The position numbers and the translations under genes were made by a program. Positions 10,300 to 19,207 of a stretch of DNA of 64,000 nucleotides are shown in pieces. The DNA is from Candidozyma auris. Lineage: Eukaryota > Ascomycota > Pichiomycetes > Serinales > Metschnikowiaceae. The DNA is taken from NCBI RefSeq assembly GCF_003013715.1, contig NC_072816.1, forward strand, positions 372,001-436,000. The letters are read 5' to 3'. Positions within the stretch are counted from its first letter, which is position 1. Every line of letters begins with the position of its first letter. The notes under the pieces are model-generated. The model worked only from the letters and a program-made list of their open reading frames with translations, did not search any database and had not been told where the DNA came from.

Positions 10300-10437
10300 C
10301 TTCACAAAAAGAGCTTTGTAGTACGGTATAGTTTTTGTTCGTTTGCTTTTTTTTGTTTTTGTTTCGCGTTTGGCAGAAACCGAATTTCCCGTGATAGGGG
10401 CGATTAAGAGAAATGGGTTGCTTCGCTGATTACATAA

Positions 10438-10626
10438 TATCTACATAGTAAGAAGCATAATCCTTTGAATTTCATTTATTTCAGTGATCCATCGAAGGAA
10501 TCAGCACACGCATTACTTGAGTCTGCAAGAACACAAGAACTTTTCTCCATAAAGGGTCACTCGTTCTCGAATCGTGAAGTCAATCTAATGTTCGATCTTG
10601 AAAGGTTTTTTTTTGAGTTACCCTAA
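10438..10626 (+). other. Exon-like open segment, unassigned
   Basis: This 62-codon open stretch has no usable early ATG. After a good 3' splice-site-like sequence (TTTATTTCAG ending at 10484), the frame reads like genuine coding sequence (ESAHALLESARTQELFSIKG) up to a TAA. I could not find a convincing 5' exon: the nearest GTAAGA donor leaves an intron of only 37 bases. It may be the remnant of a gene or chance. It sits between RNH203 and the retrotransposon relics. Confidence 0.25.
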
Positions 10627-10967
10627 GAATACAGATGAAGATATGCTATTGATTAGAGTAATCATGGCTACACTGGATATGGTATTGAAACATTAGCTTC
10701 TCAGTCATCGAAAGTTGGTGACCCCAAAGAGGCTTCAAACATCGACTTAGCTCGAAAATAAAGAGACCACCACAGTTCATTATATTCTATTGCTTGTGCG
10801 ATTACATTTGCCCGATGTCCTTGGAGTTGCACTTCGAGTTCAATCAATCCGTAACCTCCGTGCTTCGGATCGGCATAAACTTCTCCGCAGAAATTCTCCA
10901 AAACAAACCTTATAACGCTTAGCGGATATCCAGGGTTGATAGTGCCAATGATAATCTAATGTGAGCT
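10604..10967 (-). mobile_element. Relic of a non-LTR retrotransposon: end of the reverse transcriptase domain
   Basis: On the minus strand an open frame (about 10967 down to 10701, no ATG) encodes a piece resembling the end of LINE-type reverse transcriptases: a VIRFVLENF strand, then DPKHGGYGLIELEVQLQGHR and a W-rich helix with LYFRAKSMF. The P..GG.GL..L pattern is the usual landmark. Downstream on the same strand is a run of nine A (T on plus, 10606-10614) that may be a remnant poly(A) tail. No start, endonuclease or catalytic YADD motif is present, so it is a 5'-truncated, dead copy. Assignment is by pattern only. Confidence 0.5.
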
Positions 10968-11057
10968 TTTCTATTCGCAGGACATCTGATTACGGGTAAG
11001 ATGAAGAAGCAGAACAAATGCTATATAAAACCTATATACTCAAAGACAATATAATGG

Positions 11058-11698
11058 TTTTTTTTTCTTTTTAGTTTTTTTTTAGGATTTTTTTTTGATG
11101 GATTTTTTTTTGACAGATACATTGATTGAGGGTCGCTAAGGTCAAGATATTAAACACATCTCTTCCTCAGCTTTAAAGCTACACAAATTTATATAGTAAA
11201 ACCCCCCTTCAAATCTGCGTAAGCTCCGGGCGTCCACATAGCATGCTACGCAGACCAGCTCCGCACCCAACCCACTGGGGGGCCAAAGAGCCAACCAGAA
11301 ACTTACCCAGGAAGCCAGCGCTTCTGTCATCGTCCCATAGGAGCCGTACGACCAAGAGCCTGATCTAACTCGCGAGTCAGAAGAGGCTCAAGTGGGAGAT
11401 GTTCGGAGCGGGTATCTTTGTACCGGCTGTGATATGTCGCTTTGACGACTTTGACGAACCGATTTAATCGGCGTAAATTGTGGAAAGATGTGTCAGCCGG
11501 AGCCAACATTTCTTCCAAGTTCATTGGGCGAGGAAACTCTAGTTTTCGCCACCAATATTTGGAGCCCTCGCAAGAGTTGTAAAGGTGTTTTTTGATTTGA
11601 TCAGATCGTGTAGGCTCACAACAGAGGCGACATGTCAACGGTTCGCTGTGGATAATTTTTTTTTTTTTTTTTTTTCGAAGGTTACTTTGTAATAACAC
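11058..11698 (-). mobile_element. Relic of a non-LTR retrotransposon: C-terminal zinc-binding region and A-rich tail
   Basis: On the minus strand, 11698-11327 encodes CRLCCEPTRSDQIKKHLYNS followed by C and KYWWRKL. This is the C-x2-C...H-x-C pattern with following W found at the C-terminus of LINE-like polymerases (zf-RVT type). The frame has no ATG; its first codon is GTG. It is followed by about 215 bp of 3'-UTR-like sequence and then an A-rich, unit-repeated tail (T-rich on plus, 11058-11111: four runs of T separated by short spacers). At its upstream edge lies an uninterrupted A20 (T at 11656-11675). This looks like a 5'-truncated insertion beside the PCNA 3' end. I found no clear target-site duplication. 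Confidence 0.55.
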
Positions 11699-11899
11699 TA
11701 TAAAGTTTTATGAATTGAGAATTCCTTATGTATAAGCTATGTTAAGCGGGGCTATAAAAGTACGGAGAGGAACACAATCAAACAGGGCTTCAACTAAACA
11801 TTATATAATATCTGCAAGCTTTACCACTATTGCATAGCAAGAATCTTGTAGAAGACTATCTACATAAGATAGGTCATTAAGATTAAATTGTAAAGCTTA

Positions 11900-12679
11900 T
11901 TAATCATCCTCATCAAATTTAGGTGCTAGGTAAAATCTCAAGTAGCCGCCAGCATCTAATTTGTACTCAAACAAAGCTGGAGTTTTATCTGCTAATTTGA
12001 TAGTGATTGTACCAGAGAGCGCAGTGGCTTTGATGATATCGTTGAGGTATTTCAAGCCAAAAGTAAGATCAACGGGATTCTCTAAGTTAACGGACACAGA
12101 CTCCTCTGGTCGATCCATGTCTGTGTATGGCTTCAAGACAACAGAGCCTGTGCCAGACTCGCCTTCTGCACTGAATTTCACGGAGTCTTTTGTCACGGTT
12201 ATGTTGAGAGACTCCGAAAGGTTCTTCAAATCTCTAACGACTTTTGCAAACTCGGCGCTGGACATGTTTATGACAGAATCGTATTGCATATCGTCAATTC
12301 TTAAAAATTCAGAGTCAATGTCCATCAACTTCAAGGAATACTCGGAGACACGTTCTTTCTTCTTGTCTTCAAAAATCGTCATCACGTTGTCGGGAGAATC
12401 CTCGGCCAACAAGGTCAAGTAGTCCTCATTGTTACCACACTTGATAATCTTAGAAAAGGAGTCCAAGTCAATGCCCAAGGTGATGTCACGATCGCATCTG
12501 TATTCAGAAAATGCTGACAGACCAACCAAAAGGGAGACTAACAACACTCTCGAGTCGTCGACCGCTTGAACGGTTACCCCGTGTTCTGTGCAGTTAAAAT
12601 TGCACAATTTGACACAATCCTTAATGGAGTCGACGATCTTTTTAAGAAGGCTAGCTTCGTCAAATTTTCCTTCAAGCAT
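11900..12679 (-). CDS. POL30: POL30, PCNA sliding clamp
   Basis: A 259-residue, full-length PCNA. Diagnostic stretches are FNCTEHGVTVQAVDDSRVLL near 33-52, EYRCDRDITLGIDL near 65-78, the interdomain connector SEYSLKLMDIDSEFL, DLTFGLKYLNDIIKA, and the end KLADKTPALFEYKLDAGGYL leading to APKFDEDD. It forms the homotrimeric ring that tethers DNA polymerases delta and epsilon and recruits repair and chromatin-assembly factors. CAC2, encoded elsewhere in the window, belongs to CAF-1, which binds PCNA. I saw no ACGCGT (MCB) element immediately upstream, although PCNA genes are often cell-cycle regulated. Confidence 0.98.
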   Translation of the reverse strand: MLEGKFDEASLLKKIVDSIKDCVKLCNFNCTEHGVTVQAVDDSRVLLVSLLVGLSAFSEYRCDRDITLGIDLDSFSKIIKCGNNEDYLTLLAEDSPDNVMTIFEDKKKERVSEYSLKLMDIDSEFLRIDDMQYDSVINMSSAEFAKVVRDLKNLSESLNITVTKDSVKFSAEGESGTGSVVLKPYTDMDRPEESVSVNLENPVDLTFGLKYLNDIIKATALSGTITIKLADKTPALFEYKLDAGGYLRFYLAPKFDEDD

Positions 12680-12845
12680 GTTGATTGATGCAAAAGATCA
12701 AGATTTAGGACCCTTAATCATATAGTTTTGGACACCAAGTGACCTCAGCAACAGAAGCTTTGCATATTGCATATATGCAAGTGAGTTGCAATACGCTCAT
12801 TTATTGATGTATATAGATACAAGAAATCTGTAGGATCTTAAAGGT

Positions 12846-12919
12846 GGTCGCGTGGTCTAGTTGGTTACGACATCTGCTTCACACGCAGAAGGTCCCCAGT
12901 TCGAGCCTGGGCGTGATCA
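12846..12919 (+). tRNA. tRNA-Val (anticodon CAC)
   Basis: A full cloverleaf folds from this 74-base segment. The acceptor GGTCGCG pairs with CGTGATC (with G-T pairs), the anticodon stem TCTGC/GCAGA holds the loop TTCACAC with anticodon CAC, and the T arm CCCAG-TTCGAGC-CTGGG is perfect. The discriminator base is A. There is no intron. The anticodon reads GTG. A T5 terminator follows immediately at 12920-12924. Confidence 0.96.
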
Positions 12920-12924
12920 TTTTT
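12920..12924 (+). terminator. RNA polymerase III terminator of tRNA-Val
   Basis: Five consecutive T residues start directly after the discriminator base of the tRNA, as expected for Pol III termination. Confidence 0.8.
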
Positions 12925-13522
12925 ACTAAGCTTTTTCACTGATTTAATTTTCAATTAAATATGATATTAGCATAGTGTGAGGCAAGTGCACGTAGTAACA
13001 ATTTATTTTTATGCGCTTCCCATCAACACCATATTTCTGCTTCGTCATCAGAAGTATTTTGGAAGCATAGGGGATCTCCGGCAGTGATCTCACCCTGTCA
13101 ACAGAGATGCAGAGAACATTCGCAACCTTAATTCAGGAATTGACAAAGTGCCCCTATTGGTGTACCATCCCCAGTGCTGCAATGACGGGGGAAGTTCCCC
13201 GGCAAATACTCGCACATGAAGTATTCTAATGGATGCATATGACAATCATTGTATTCATACATATTCTAACGACGATATACGCCGTGACGATGATTCCAGT
13301 TTTCAAGATAGAGCAATTTGACTATAGTACTCGACTCCTAAATTCGACTAAATGTTTCTACTTTAATTAGCGTTTATAGTAATATTTTTGAATGTGCACG
13401 GGTAGCTTTTGTGTCATAAAACTGCATACGCAAAAAGTGGAGTTCTTGAAACCCTCAACCACATGAATTCGCTCCAACAGATATAAAGTCCTTGAAACCT
13501 CCTCTTGACACTCGCAATCGTC
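12925..13522. other. Intergenic spacer upstream of OSH3
   Basis: About 600 bp after the tRNA hold no convincing open frame. It should include the OSH3 promoter. No other RNA gene was recognised. Confidence 0.45.
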
Positions 13523-16078
13523 ATGGAGACTTTAGAAGTTCACTCCAAGGATTTCCTTGTGAAGTGGGTGCATGCTGTCGACAACTCTTCTATCGTTTGG
13601 CAGGTGAAGCCATTAAAGAAGTCCATCAACTTTTCAATTTACAAAAAAGCTACCTCAAATGAATTGGAGGATTGCGGGGATAATTCAAATCATGGAAGCC
13701 AGGATTTGCTGGCCCCTGAGGGAAAGCAATTTCGAAACATCTCATCAAGTGAAGGATTATCTGATCTGTCTCGCATGAGATCGGGATCTGTCGCCTCGGT
13801 GAATCAAATCACACAACTGAACTCTCTTAGAAGTAAGTCGAGATCTACCTCTTTTACTAATAGTTTGAGTAGCTCGAACTTGATATTGGTGAAGGACTAC
13901 TTCAAGTTGGTACCCGGTGAACTTGTGCGTGGCCAATTCTATGTTGAGAAGGAGGGAATGTACGCATTCATATTTGATAATTCATTCTCGAAAGCGGTTA
14001 GCAAAAAGGTTCTTTTTAGCTCTAAGCTCGTCACCAACGCGGAACCGCCTTCTTCGCTCGTGCAATCTGAGACCAGTCCTGAGATGGTTTCAGAAGCGCA
14101 AGGCACAACCGTAAGTAAAGCATCTACCAATATCATGAGGTTGAAGGATGGTGAGTTAATGATGAGCACTTTGCTTAAGAGAAAAAGAAAAAAGCTTCAA
14201 GGCTTCACTAAAAGAACATTTGTATTGAATTTCAAGTACAGTACCTTGTCGTACTTTAAGATTAATGATAACAAATTAAGGGGTCAAATGCCTATATTAC
14301 ATTCCATAGTGAGCGCCAATTCTAGGACAAGGGAAATTTTCGTCGACTCTGGTATGGAAGTGTGGGATTTGAAAGCTCTCAACCAAAGTGATTTTGAGGC
14401 CTGGATCAATGCTTTTGACAAAGTAAAGAAAGGGCTGAATGAATTTCGTCTGGATGACTCCGAGGATGCCAAAGCCTTGTCGGAATCTGTGGAGCCTTTA
14501 TTGCACGAACTTGAAGGTTTGAGTGACAACCTCGCTTCATTAGTGAAAGCCAGCTCAAATCTCGATCGTGACCAACTCGAGTCCCGCTTACTGGAGTTGT
14601 CTACAAGCATGCAGAATATTTTGCTCTCGCAAAAGAGGAAAGACAATAGTTTGACTCCAGTACTTTCTAACTCTGAGTTCTTTGATGCAGAAGAAACATT
14701 GGATGCTTCTTCACGTGGAGTAGTCCTCATGGACGTTGTTGATCGCAAACAGTCTGAAGATGATTTTGAGGAGGAACACGAAGAGTCTGATCTGTCTTCT
14801 GACGCTGAATCGGACGAGCTCCCCGCGCCGTCCGTTGAAGTCAAGGAAGCGAAGCATGTCGAGAAGGGTGAAGCTGATATGGACCTGTGTCTCTACCCTT
14901 TGCCATTAGATCCCATCTCAAGAGAATGCGATATACCCTCATGTGACCATGAACCACCAAATTTACTTTCGTTCGTAAGAAAGAATGTTGGAAAGGATCT
15001 CTCCTCCATTTCTATGCCGGTTGATATGAATGAGCCGATTACTGTCTTACAAAAGTATGCAGAGCAACTAGAATATTCTGAAATGATCGATAATGCTCTT
15101 GATGGTACATACCCCGAGAATTCCGGTGAGCTCATTTTGAGAATCGCGGCTTTCGCTGTCAGCAACTTGTCTTCCTTCAGAAAGAAAATCCGGAGTACTA
15201 GAAAACCCTTCAACCCATTATTAGGAGAAACCTTCGAATTAGTTCGAGAAGATAAGGGTTTTAGGCTCATTAGCGAGAAGGTTTCCCACAAGCCTCCTGT
15301 CTTTGCCGTTTTTGCGGAATCTGAACAATGGTCTCTTAGTTACTCAGCTTCGCCAACGCAGAAATTTTGGGGGAAAACATATGAAATTACAACCAAAGGA
15401 ATTGTCAAGCTTTCTGTAAAGGCGACAGGTGAAACCTTTACATGGTCACAGCCAACCAGTCTCCTCAAGAATATAATCGCGGGTGAAAAGTATACAGAGC
15501 CATCGCTGTCAATCCATGTGAAATCAAGTTCTGGCCAAAGAGCGGTTGTCGAATTCTCAAAGGGCGGTATGTTTAGTGGTCGGTCAGAAGATCTCACAAT
15601 AAAGGCTTTTGACTCTACCAAGAAACAGTTGCCATACACAGTTGTTGGTAAATGGACTGAGTCCATGACCCTCAAGACTAACAACACTGAAAAAGTGATC
15701 TGGACGGCGGGAAATTTGCTTCCCAATTGTGAAAAGAAGTTTGGCTTCACAGAATTCGCAGGTTCTCTCAATAAAATTACCCTGATTGAAGAAGATTATA
15801 TTCCCCCTTGTGACTCGAGACTTAGACCAGATATGAGAGCCTATGAAAACGGCAATGTTTCCAAAGCGGAACTGTTGAAGATGCAATTGGAAGAAGATCA
15901 GAGAAAACGTCGCGCCGAAATGGAGCAGATTGGCAAAACTCATACTCCGGCATTTTTTAAACACCTCGGAAATACATCAGAACCGGACTCTGGCAAGTGG
16001 ATTTATTTGACAGGAGAGATGAGCTACTGGAACAGAAGACGAGCTAAGAACTGGCAAGGCATCCAGAAGCTTTGGTGA
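13523..16078 (+). CDS. OSH3: OSH3, oxysterol-binding protein with GOLD-like, PH, FFAT and ORD domains
   Basis: An 851-residue protein with the Osh3 layout. The N-terminal GOLD-like region covers about 5-170, interrupted by a Ser-rich loop at 60-115. The PH domain spans about 208-300 (GFTKRTFVLNFKYSTLSYFK), a perfect FFAT motif EFFDAEE lies at 385-391, an acidic stretch at 410-450, and the ORD fills the last 370 residues (KPFNPLLGETFEL). The signature reads EKVSHKPP, with Lys in place of the second His of EQVSHHPP. Osh3 acts at ER-plasma membrane contacts on PI4P. I used the ATG six codons after an in-frame TTG. This is the second FFAT-bearing oxysterol-binding protein in the window. Confidence 0.93.
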   Translation: METLEVHSKDFLVKWVHAVDNSSIVWQVKPLKKSINFSIYKKATSNELEDCGDNSNHGSQDLLAPEGKQFRNISSSEGLSDLSRMRSGSVASVNQITQLNSLRSKSRSTSFTNSLSSSNLILVKDYFKLVPGELVRGQFYVEKEGMYAFIFDNSFSKAVSKKVLFSSKLVTNAEPPSSLVQSETSPEMVSEAQGTTVSKASTNIMRLKDGELMMSTLLKRKRKKLQGFTKRTFVLNFKYSTLSYFKINDNKLRGQMPILHSIVSANSRTREIFVDSGMEVWDLKALNQSDFEAWINAFDKVKKGLNEFRLDDSEDAKALSESVEPLLHELEGLSDNLASLVKASSNLDRDQLESRLLELSTSMQNILLSQKRKDNSLTPVLSNSEFFDAEETLDASSRGVVLMDVVDRKQSEDDFEEEHEESDLSSDAESDELPAPSVEVKEAKHVEKGEADMDLCLYPLPLDPISRECDIPSCDHEPPNLLSFVRKNVGKDLSSISMPVDMNEPITVLQKYAEQLEYSEMIDNALDGTYPENSGELILRIAAFAVSNLSSFRKKIRSTRKPFNPLLGETFELVREDKGFRLISEKVSHKPPVFAVFAESEQWSLSYSASPTQKFWGKTYEITTKGIVKLSVKATGETFTWSQPTSLLKNIIAGEKYTEPSLSIHVKSSSGQRAVVEFSKGGMFSGRSEDLTIKAFDSTKKQLPYTVVGKWTESMTLKTNNTEKVIWTAGNLLPNCEKKFGFTEFAGSLNKITLIEEDYIPPCDSRLRPDMRAYENGNVSKAELLKMQLEEDQRKRRAEMEQIGKTHTPAFFKHLGNTSEPDSGKWIYLTGEMSYWNRRRAKNWQGIQKLW

Positions 16079-16132
16079 ACACTTTGCTTCTCCAAACATG
16101 ACGCTATATTACAGTTTTGATGTGCTTTTGCT

Positions 16133-17437
16133 TCATAGCTTAAGATTTAGACGTTCCTCAGAACTCGACCGTGATGGTATGTCGTTGAGGTCCTCATTAT
16201 CAGAATAAAACTGTGGCCTCAGTCTTCCACGAAATAAAAGAAACTGTACCTGTTTTCTAAGGCTATTCACGAGTGCCCTTTGCAAGTTTATTTCATCTTT
16301 GATAACGAAATTCTCATTAATCAACGAGCTCATAAGACTTTCTCTCTCTGATATCGCAGTTCTCTCCCTTTCGACGAATGGAACAACTTTCTCCTCGACC
16401 TCGAGCTTGTGTCTCTCAAAATCACACCTTAGTCTAAGAAGCGCATCCTTACCTTCATCCATCATCAAATCGTTGCCCATGTTGCCAATCTCCTCAATTG
16501 GTTCGGAATAACCAAGGTTGGTCACACGACCCATAACTATCGAATCAAGTATCTTATGCATCAGACTGCGCAAGTATTCGTTCTCCGCTCTTACGTCTTC
16601 GAGTTTCTTCTCAAGGCTCTCCATTTGTGGTACAAGCTGAAAGAGGGGACAGTTTCCGTCTGAGATATGGTTCTCAAGGGAGGGCTTATTGTGGCCAACC
16701 CAGCAACATCCAATGTTCCGCGCGGGACAGACTAACACGCCAGTTTTTGAGCAATTCTCCTTATGCTTCTCTAAACTTTTCTGAGGTATCATATCATTAT
16801 CACACAAATCGCACGTTGTGAAGTTTAGCTCGCACACACTATTCAAGTGCTCTTCCTCTGTAACTTTATTAATCATTGTAAGACAAAAGCCACATTCAAA
16901 TACTTCATGAACGCAAATGTTCAGATCATCCTTAATAAATCGTCTCTGAACTATTTCTCCACATTTATCACGAGAAGAACTTGTTTCATTTGTCAATTCT
17001 GCGGCTTGACATTTTCTTTTCCCATTACACACGACACCAGTATACTCACAATCATTCAAAACATGGGTTTCCAATTCCCACCTCCGACCTTTCCATTTAC
17101 ATCCTCTTTCACTATTCAAGCAAAAGACCATGAGCTCGTCGACCATATTCGTAATCAATAAGGGTGTGGGAAAAATATCATGAAAGTTCAGCCGTAGTAA
17201 AGGGGTTCTATCTAGCGGACAATAGCCCTCTATTTGACTATTTGTAGCCTCCATCTTGAGGCATTCGTCAATGCATTCTTCACAAAACGTATGACCACAA
17301 ATGGTCGTCATGGGCCTGATAAAAGGTTGCTTGCAAATCGGACAATTTAGATGATCTGTAGAATCCACGTATCGAGCACTTCTCAAATCTGGCTTCACCG
17401 AATTGTCAACCAAATCAAAAGGCATCGTGGCTTCCAT
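16133..17437 (-). CDS. RING finger plus TRAF-type zinc-finger protein with coiled-coil C-terminus
   Basis: A 434-residue protein. A C3HC4 RING lies at about 32-76 (CPICKQPFIRPMTTICGHTF, then CEEC and CPLD). It is followed by TRAF-type C/H fingers: C-x5-CKWKGR near 107-116, H...CEYTGVVC near 127-136, an RF-D motif, CGFC...H...C, and CPARNIGCCWVGH near 236-248. After about residue 265 there is an extended coiled coil. The combination suggests a RING E3 ubiquitin ligase with a TRAF-like substrate-binding part. I recall no S. cerevisiae protein with this exact layout and give no symbol. It is convergent with OSH3, only 54 bp apart. Confidence 0.75.
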   Translation of the reverse strand: MEATMPFDLVDNSVKPDLRSARYVDSTDHLNCPICKQPFIRPMTTICGHTFCEECIDECLKMEATNSQIEGYCPLDRTPLLRLNFHDIFPTPLLITNMVDELMVFCLNSERGCKWKGRRWELETHVLNDCEYTGVVCNGKRKCQAAELTNETSSSRDKCGEIVQRRFIKDDLNICVHEVFECGFCLTMINKVTEEEHLNSVCELNFTTCDLCDNDMIPQKSLEKHKENCSKTGVLVCPARNIGCCWVGHNKPSLENHISDGNCPLFQLVPQMESLEKKLEDVRAENEYLRSLMHKILDSIVMGRVTNLGYSEPIEEIGNMGNDLMMDEGKDALLRLRCDFERHKLEVEEKVVPFVERERTAISERESLMSSLINENFVIKDEINLQRALVNSLRKQVQFLLFRGRLRPQFYSDNEDLNDIPSRSSSEERLNLKL

Positions 17438-17946
17438 ATTCTCAGTTCATCGATCGTAGGAACAAAACTAAAGTGTTATGACCCCATCTATTATTTTGGA
17501 TCTCAGTGCAGTATTGTCGTAAATCGTTAATGATTCGCGGAGTGCCAATTTCAACGAAATTCTGAAGTAAAAAACTGATCCCATGCTACTACCACAAACG
17601 ATATCATACGAGGCTCTATTCACTGTTATTTCGTAATGTTACTTTTGGGCATTATCCAAGCCTTCATTGCGAACGCCTAGTTAGATAGAGGCATTGGCAT
17701 GAAAGATATCAGAACATAATTTACAGTACGACGGTTTCTTAAGAGCGTATTGATTTCTGTTTTAACACAAGAATAAGATTGTTACGAGTTGGCCTCTCAG
17801 TAGGATCACTATTTGATATTATTGCTTTCGAGGTTTTTTAGAGCTTTTGTGGAGCTGCTGGGCTGTTTTTTGAATACTTGAACTTCACGCGCGCGACACA
17901 TTGATTATGCAAGAACCCAGCACAGAAGGATTAAAATTACCATAAC
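17438..17946. other. Divergent promoter region of the RING/TRAF gene and NSE3
   Basis: About 510 bp without a plausible gene. Close to NSE3, at about 17888-17896, is the CG-rich stretch ACGCGCGCG in otherwise AT-rich DNA. It resembles an MBF-type cell-cycle element but is not a perfect ACGCGT. Confidence 0.4.
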
Positions 17947-18807
17947 ATGCCAAAAAGAAGTTTTGAAGAATACGATGAGCCTTATCTCTCGCTGGAAAAC
18001 GAGGAGGAAGCTGAGATGTCCTCTCGAATTTCGTTGAACAGAGAAGTTAAAAGTCAAATAATCCGCATGATTATCACAAGAGAAACCCGCAATCTAAAGG
18101 TAAGAAAAGAGCACTTGAATGCAATAGTAAAGGAAAATCGACTCAAGATTACGAAAAACCCTAATTTAAGTGATATTGGTGTTGAAATGAGTGATATTTT
18201 TGCAATAGAAGCCCGATTAGTTGGCTCACATGTCGAAGTGAAGTCTTGCCTTGAGTCGTCTTCAAAGACCTTGCTTAAAGACTTAATCATCTCCTCCGAT
18301 CACAGCACTACTGTTAAAGATCGAACATCTGGCTTATTCTTGCTACCGGCAAATTCCAAACTGGACGGGTCAATTGACGATTATCTGTTGGTATGGGGAG
18401 GTGTGACGCTATTGATTTTAGCCCTCATAGCTGTGAATGAGGGTCACATAGAAGAAACCTTCCTTTTGGAGCAGCTTGCTAGTTTTGGAATCTCTTCCAA
18501 TAAAAGCATGACTGTTGCTAACACTGGTCTCAATATATACGAAGTACTTCTAGAGTTACTGAGAAGAGATTACTTGATCAAAAACATCGCAGACTCACAA
18601 GAGGGAAGCCTAAAGAACACATACTATGGTCTAGGAGTGCGCGCTATAAAGGACTTCCCTCCCGTGATTTTTCGGCACTATTTGGTGAATATCTTCCCCA
18701 AAGAGGACGACATACATCAAAAGGTCGACGTCTGTTTGAGTAGGTGTTTCAGAGATCTTACGAACTCTGACGCGGACATGCGTTCGAGTCAACGGAACTT
18801 CACCTGA
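17947..18807 (+). CDS. NSE3: NSE3, MAGE-domain subunit of the Smc5-Smc6 complex
   Basis: A 286-residue protein made mostly of a MAGE homology domain. SLNREVKSQIIRMIITRETR at 28-47 and VRKEHLNAIVKEN at 52-64 form the first winged helix. LLILALIAVNEGHIEE at about 153-168, then LLRRDYLIK and LGVRAIKDFPPVIF (about 228-241), form the second. MAGE proteins in yeasts are represented by Nse3, which joins Nse1 (RING) and Nse4 (kleisin) in Smc5-Smc6 for recombination and repair. The first ATG is used. Identification is by domain pattern, as sequence identity in this family is low. Confidence 0.85.
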   Translation: MPKRSFEEYDEPYLSLENEEEAEMSSRISLNREVKSQIIRMIITRETRNLKVRKEHLNAIVKENRLKITKNPNLSDIGVEMSDIFAIEARLVGSHVEVKSCLESSSKTLLKDLIISSDHSTTVKDRTSGLFLLPANSKLDGSIDDYLLVWGGVTLLILALIAVNEGHIEETFLLEQLASFGISSNKSMTVANTGLNIYEVLLELLRRDYLIKNIADSQEGSLKNTYYGLGVRAIKDFPPVIFRHYLVNIFPKEDDIHQKVDVCLSRCFRDLTNSDADMRSSQRNFT

Positions 18808-19207
18808 CGACGCGGATTTCACGTATTTCTGAGCACTGCTGCGTTAGGTGATCGCTTTTGCGAAAACGGACATAGTGAAAAGCCTAGCGGAATTGTATGC
18901 AAGGCTATTTACTTTTATTTCGTGAACATCATTGTAGCAGCGATGATAATCATCATATATATTCAAGGGTAAACAGTAGGTTGACTATTGAGATGAGGGT
19001 ACAGTTAATGCCATCACATTTGTCGCTGTGGAATCTTTTGCGAACATTTCCCACATGCGATTGGGGGAAATGCTCCGTTAAGCGACACGACACAACGCGA
19101 TCAAAATCATATGCTCAATACTTCCCCATCTGATTTCGCACCTTTATATTTGGACAAATCTCTTCTTTCTACACTCTGAAATCTTTTATCCCACTGAATA
19201 CTATACG
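18808..19207. other. Promoter region of NCP1
   Basis: About 400 bp between NSE3 and NCP1 in the same orientation. A TATA-like stretch (TTATATTT) lies near 19143-19150, about 60 bp before the NCP1 ATG. No gene is seen. Confidence 0.4.

Noticed and set aside
10701..10901. Stand-alone 66-residue minus-strand gene
   Set aside because: It opens with TTG, not ATG, and continues upstream without a Met. The sequence fits a reverse-transcriptase remnant better.
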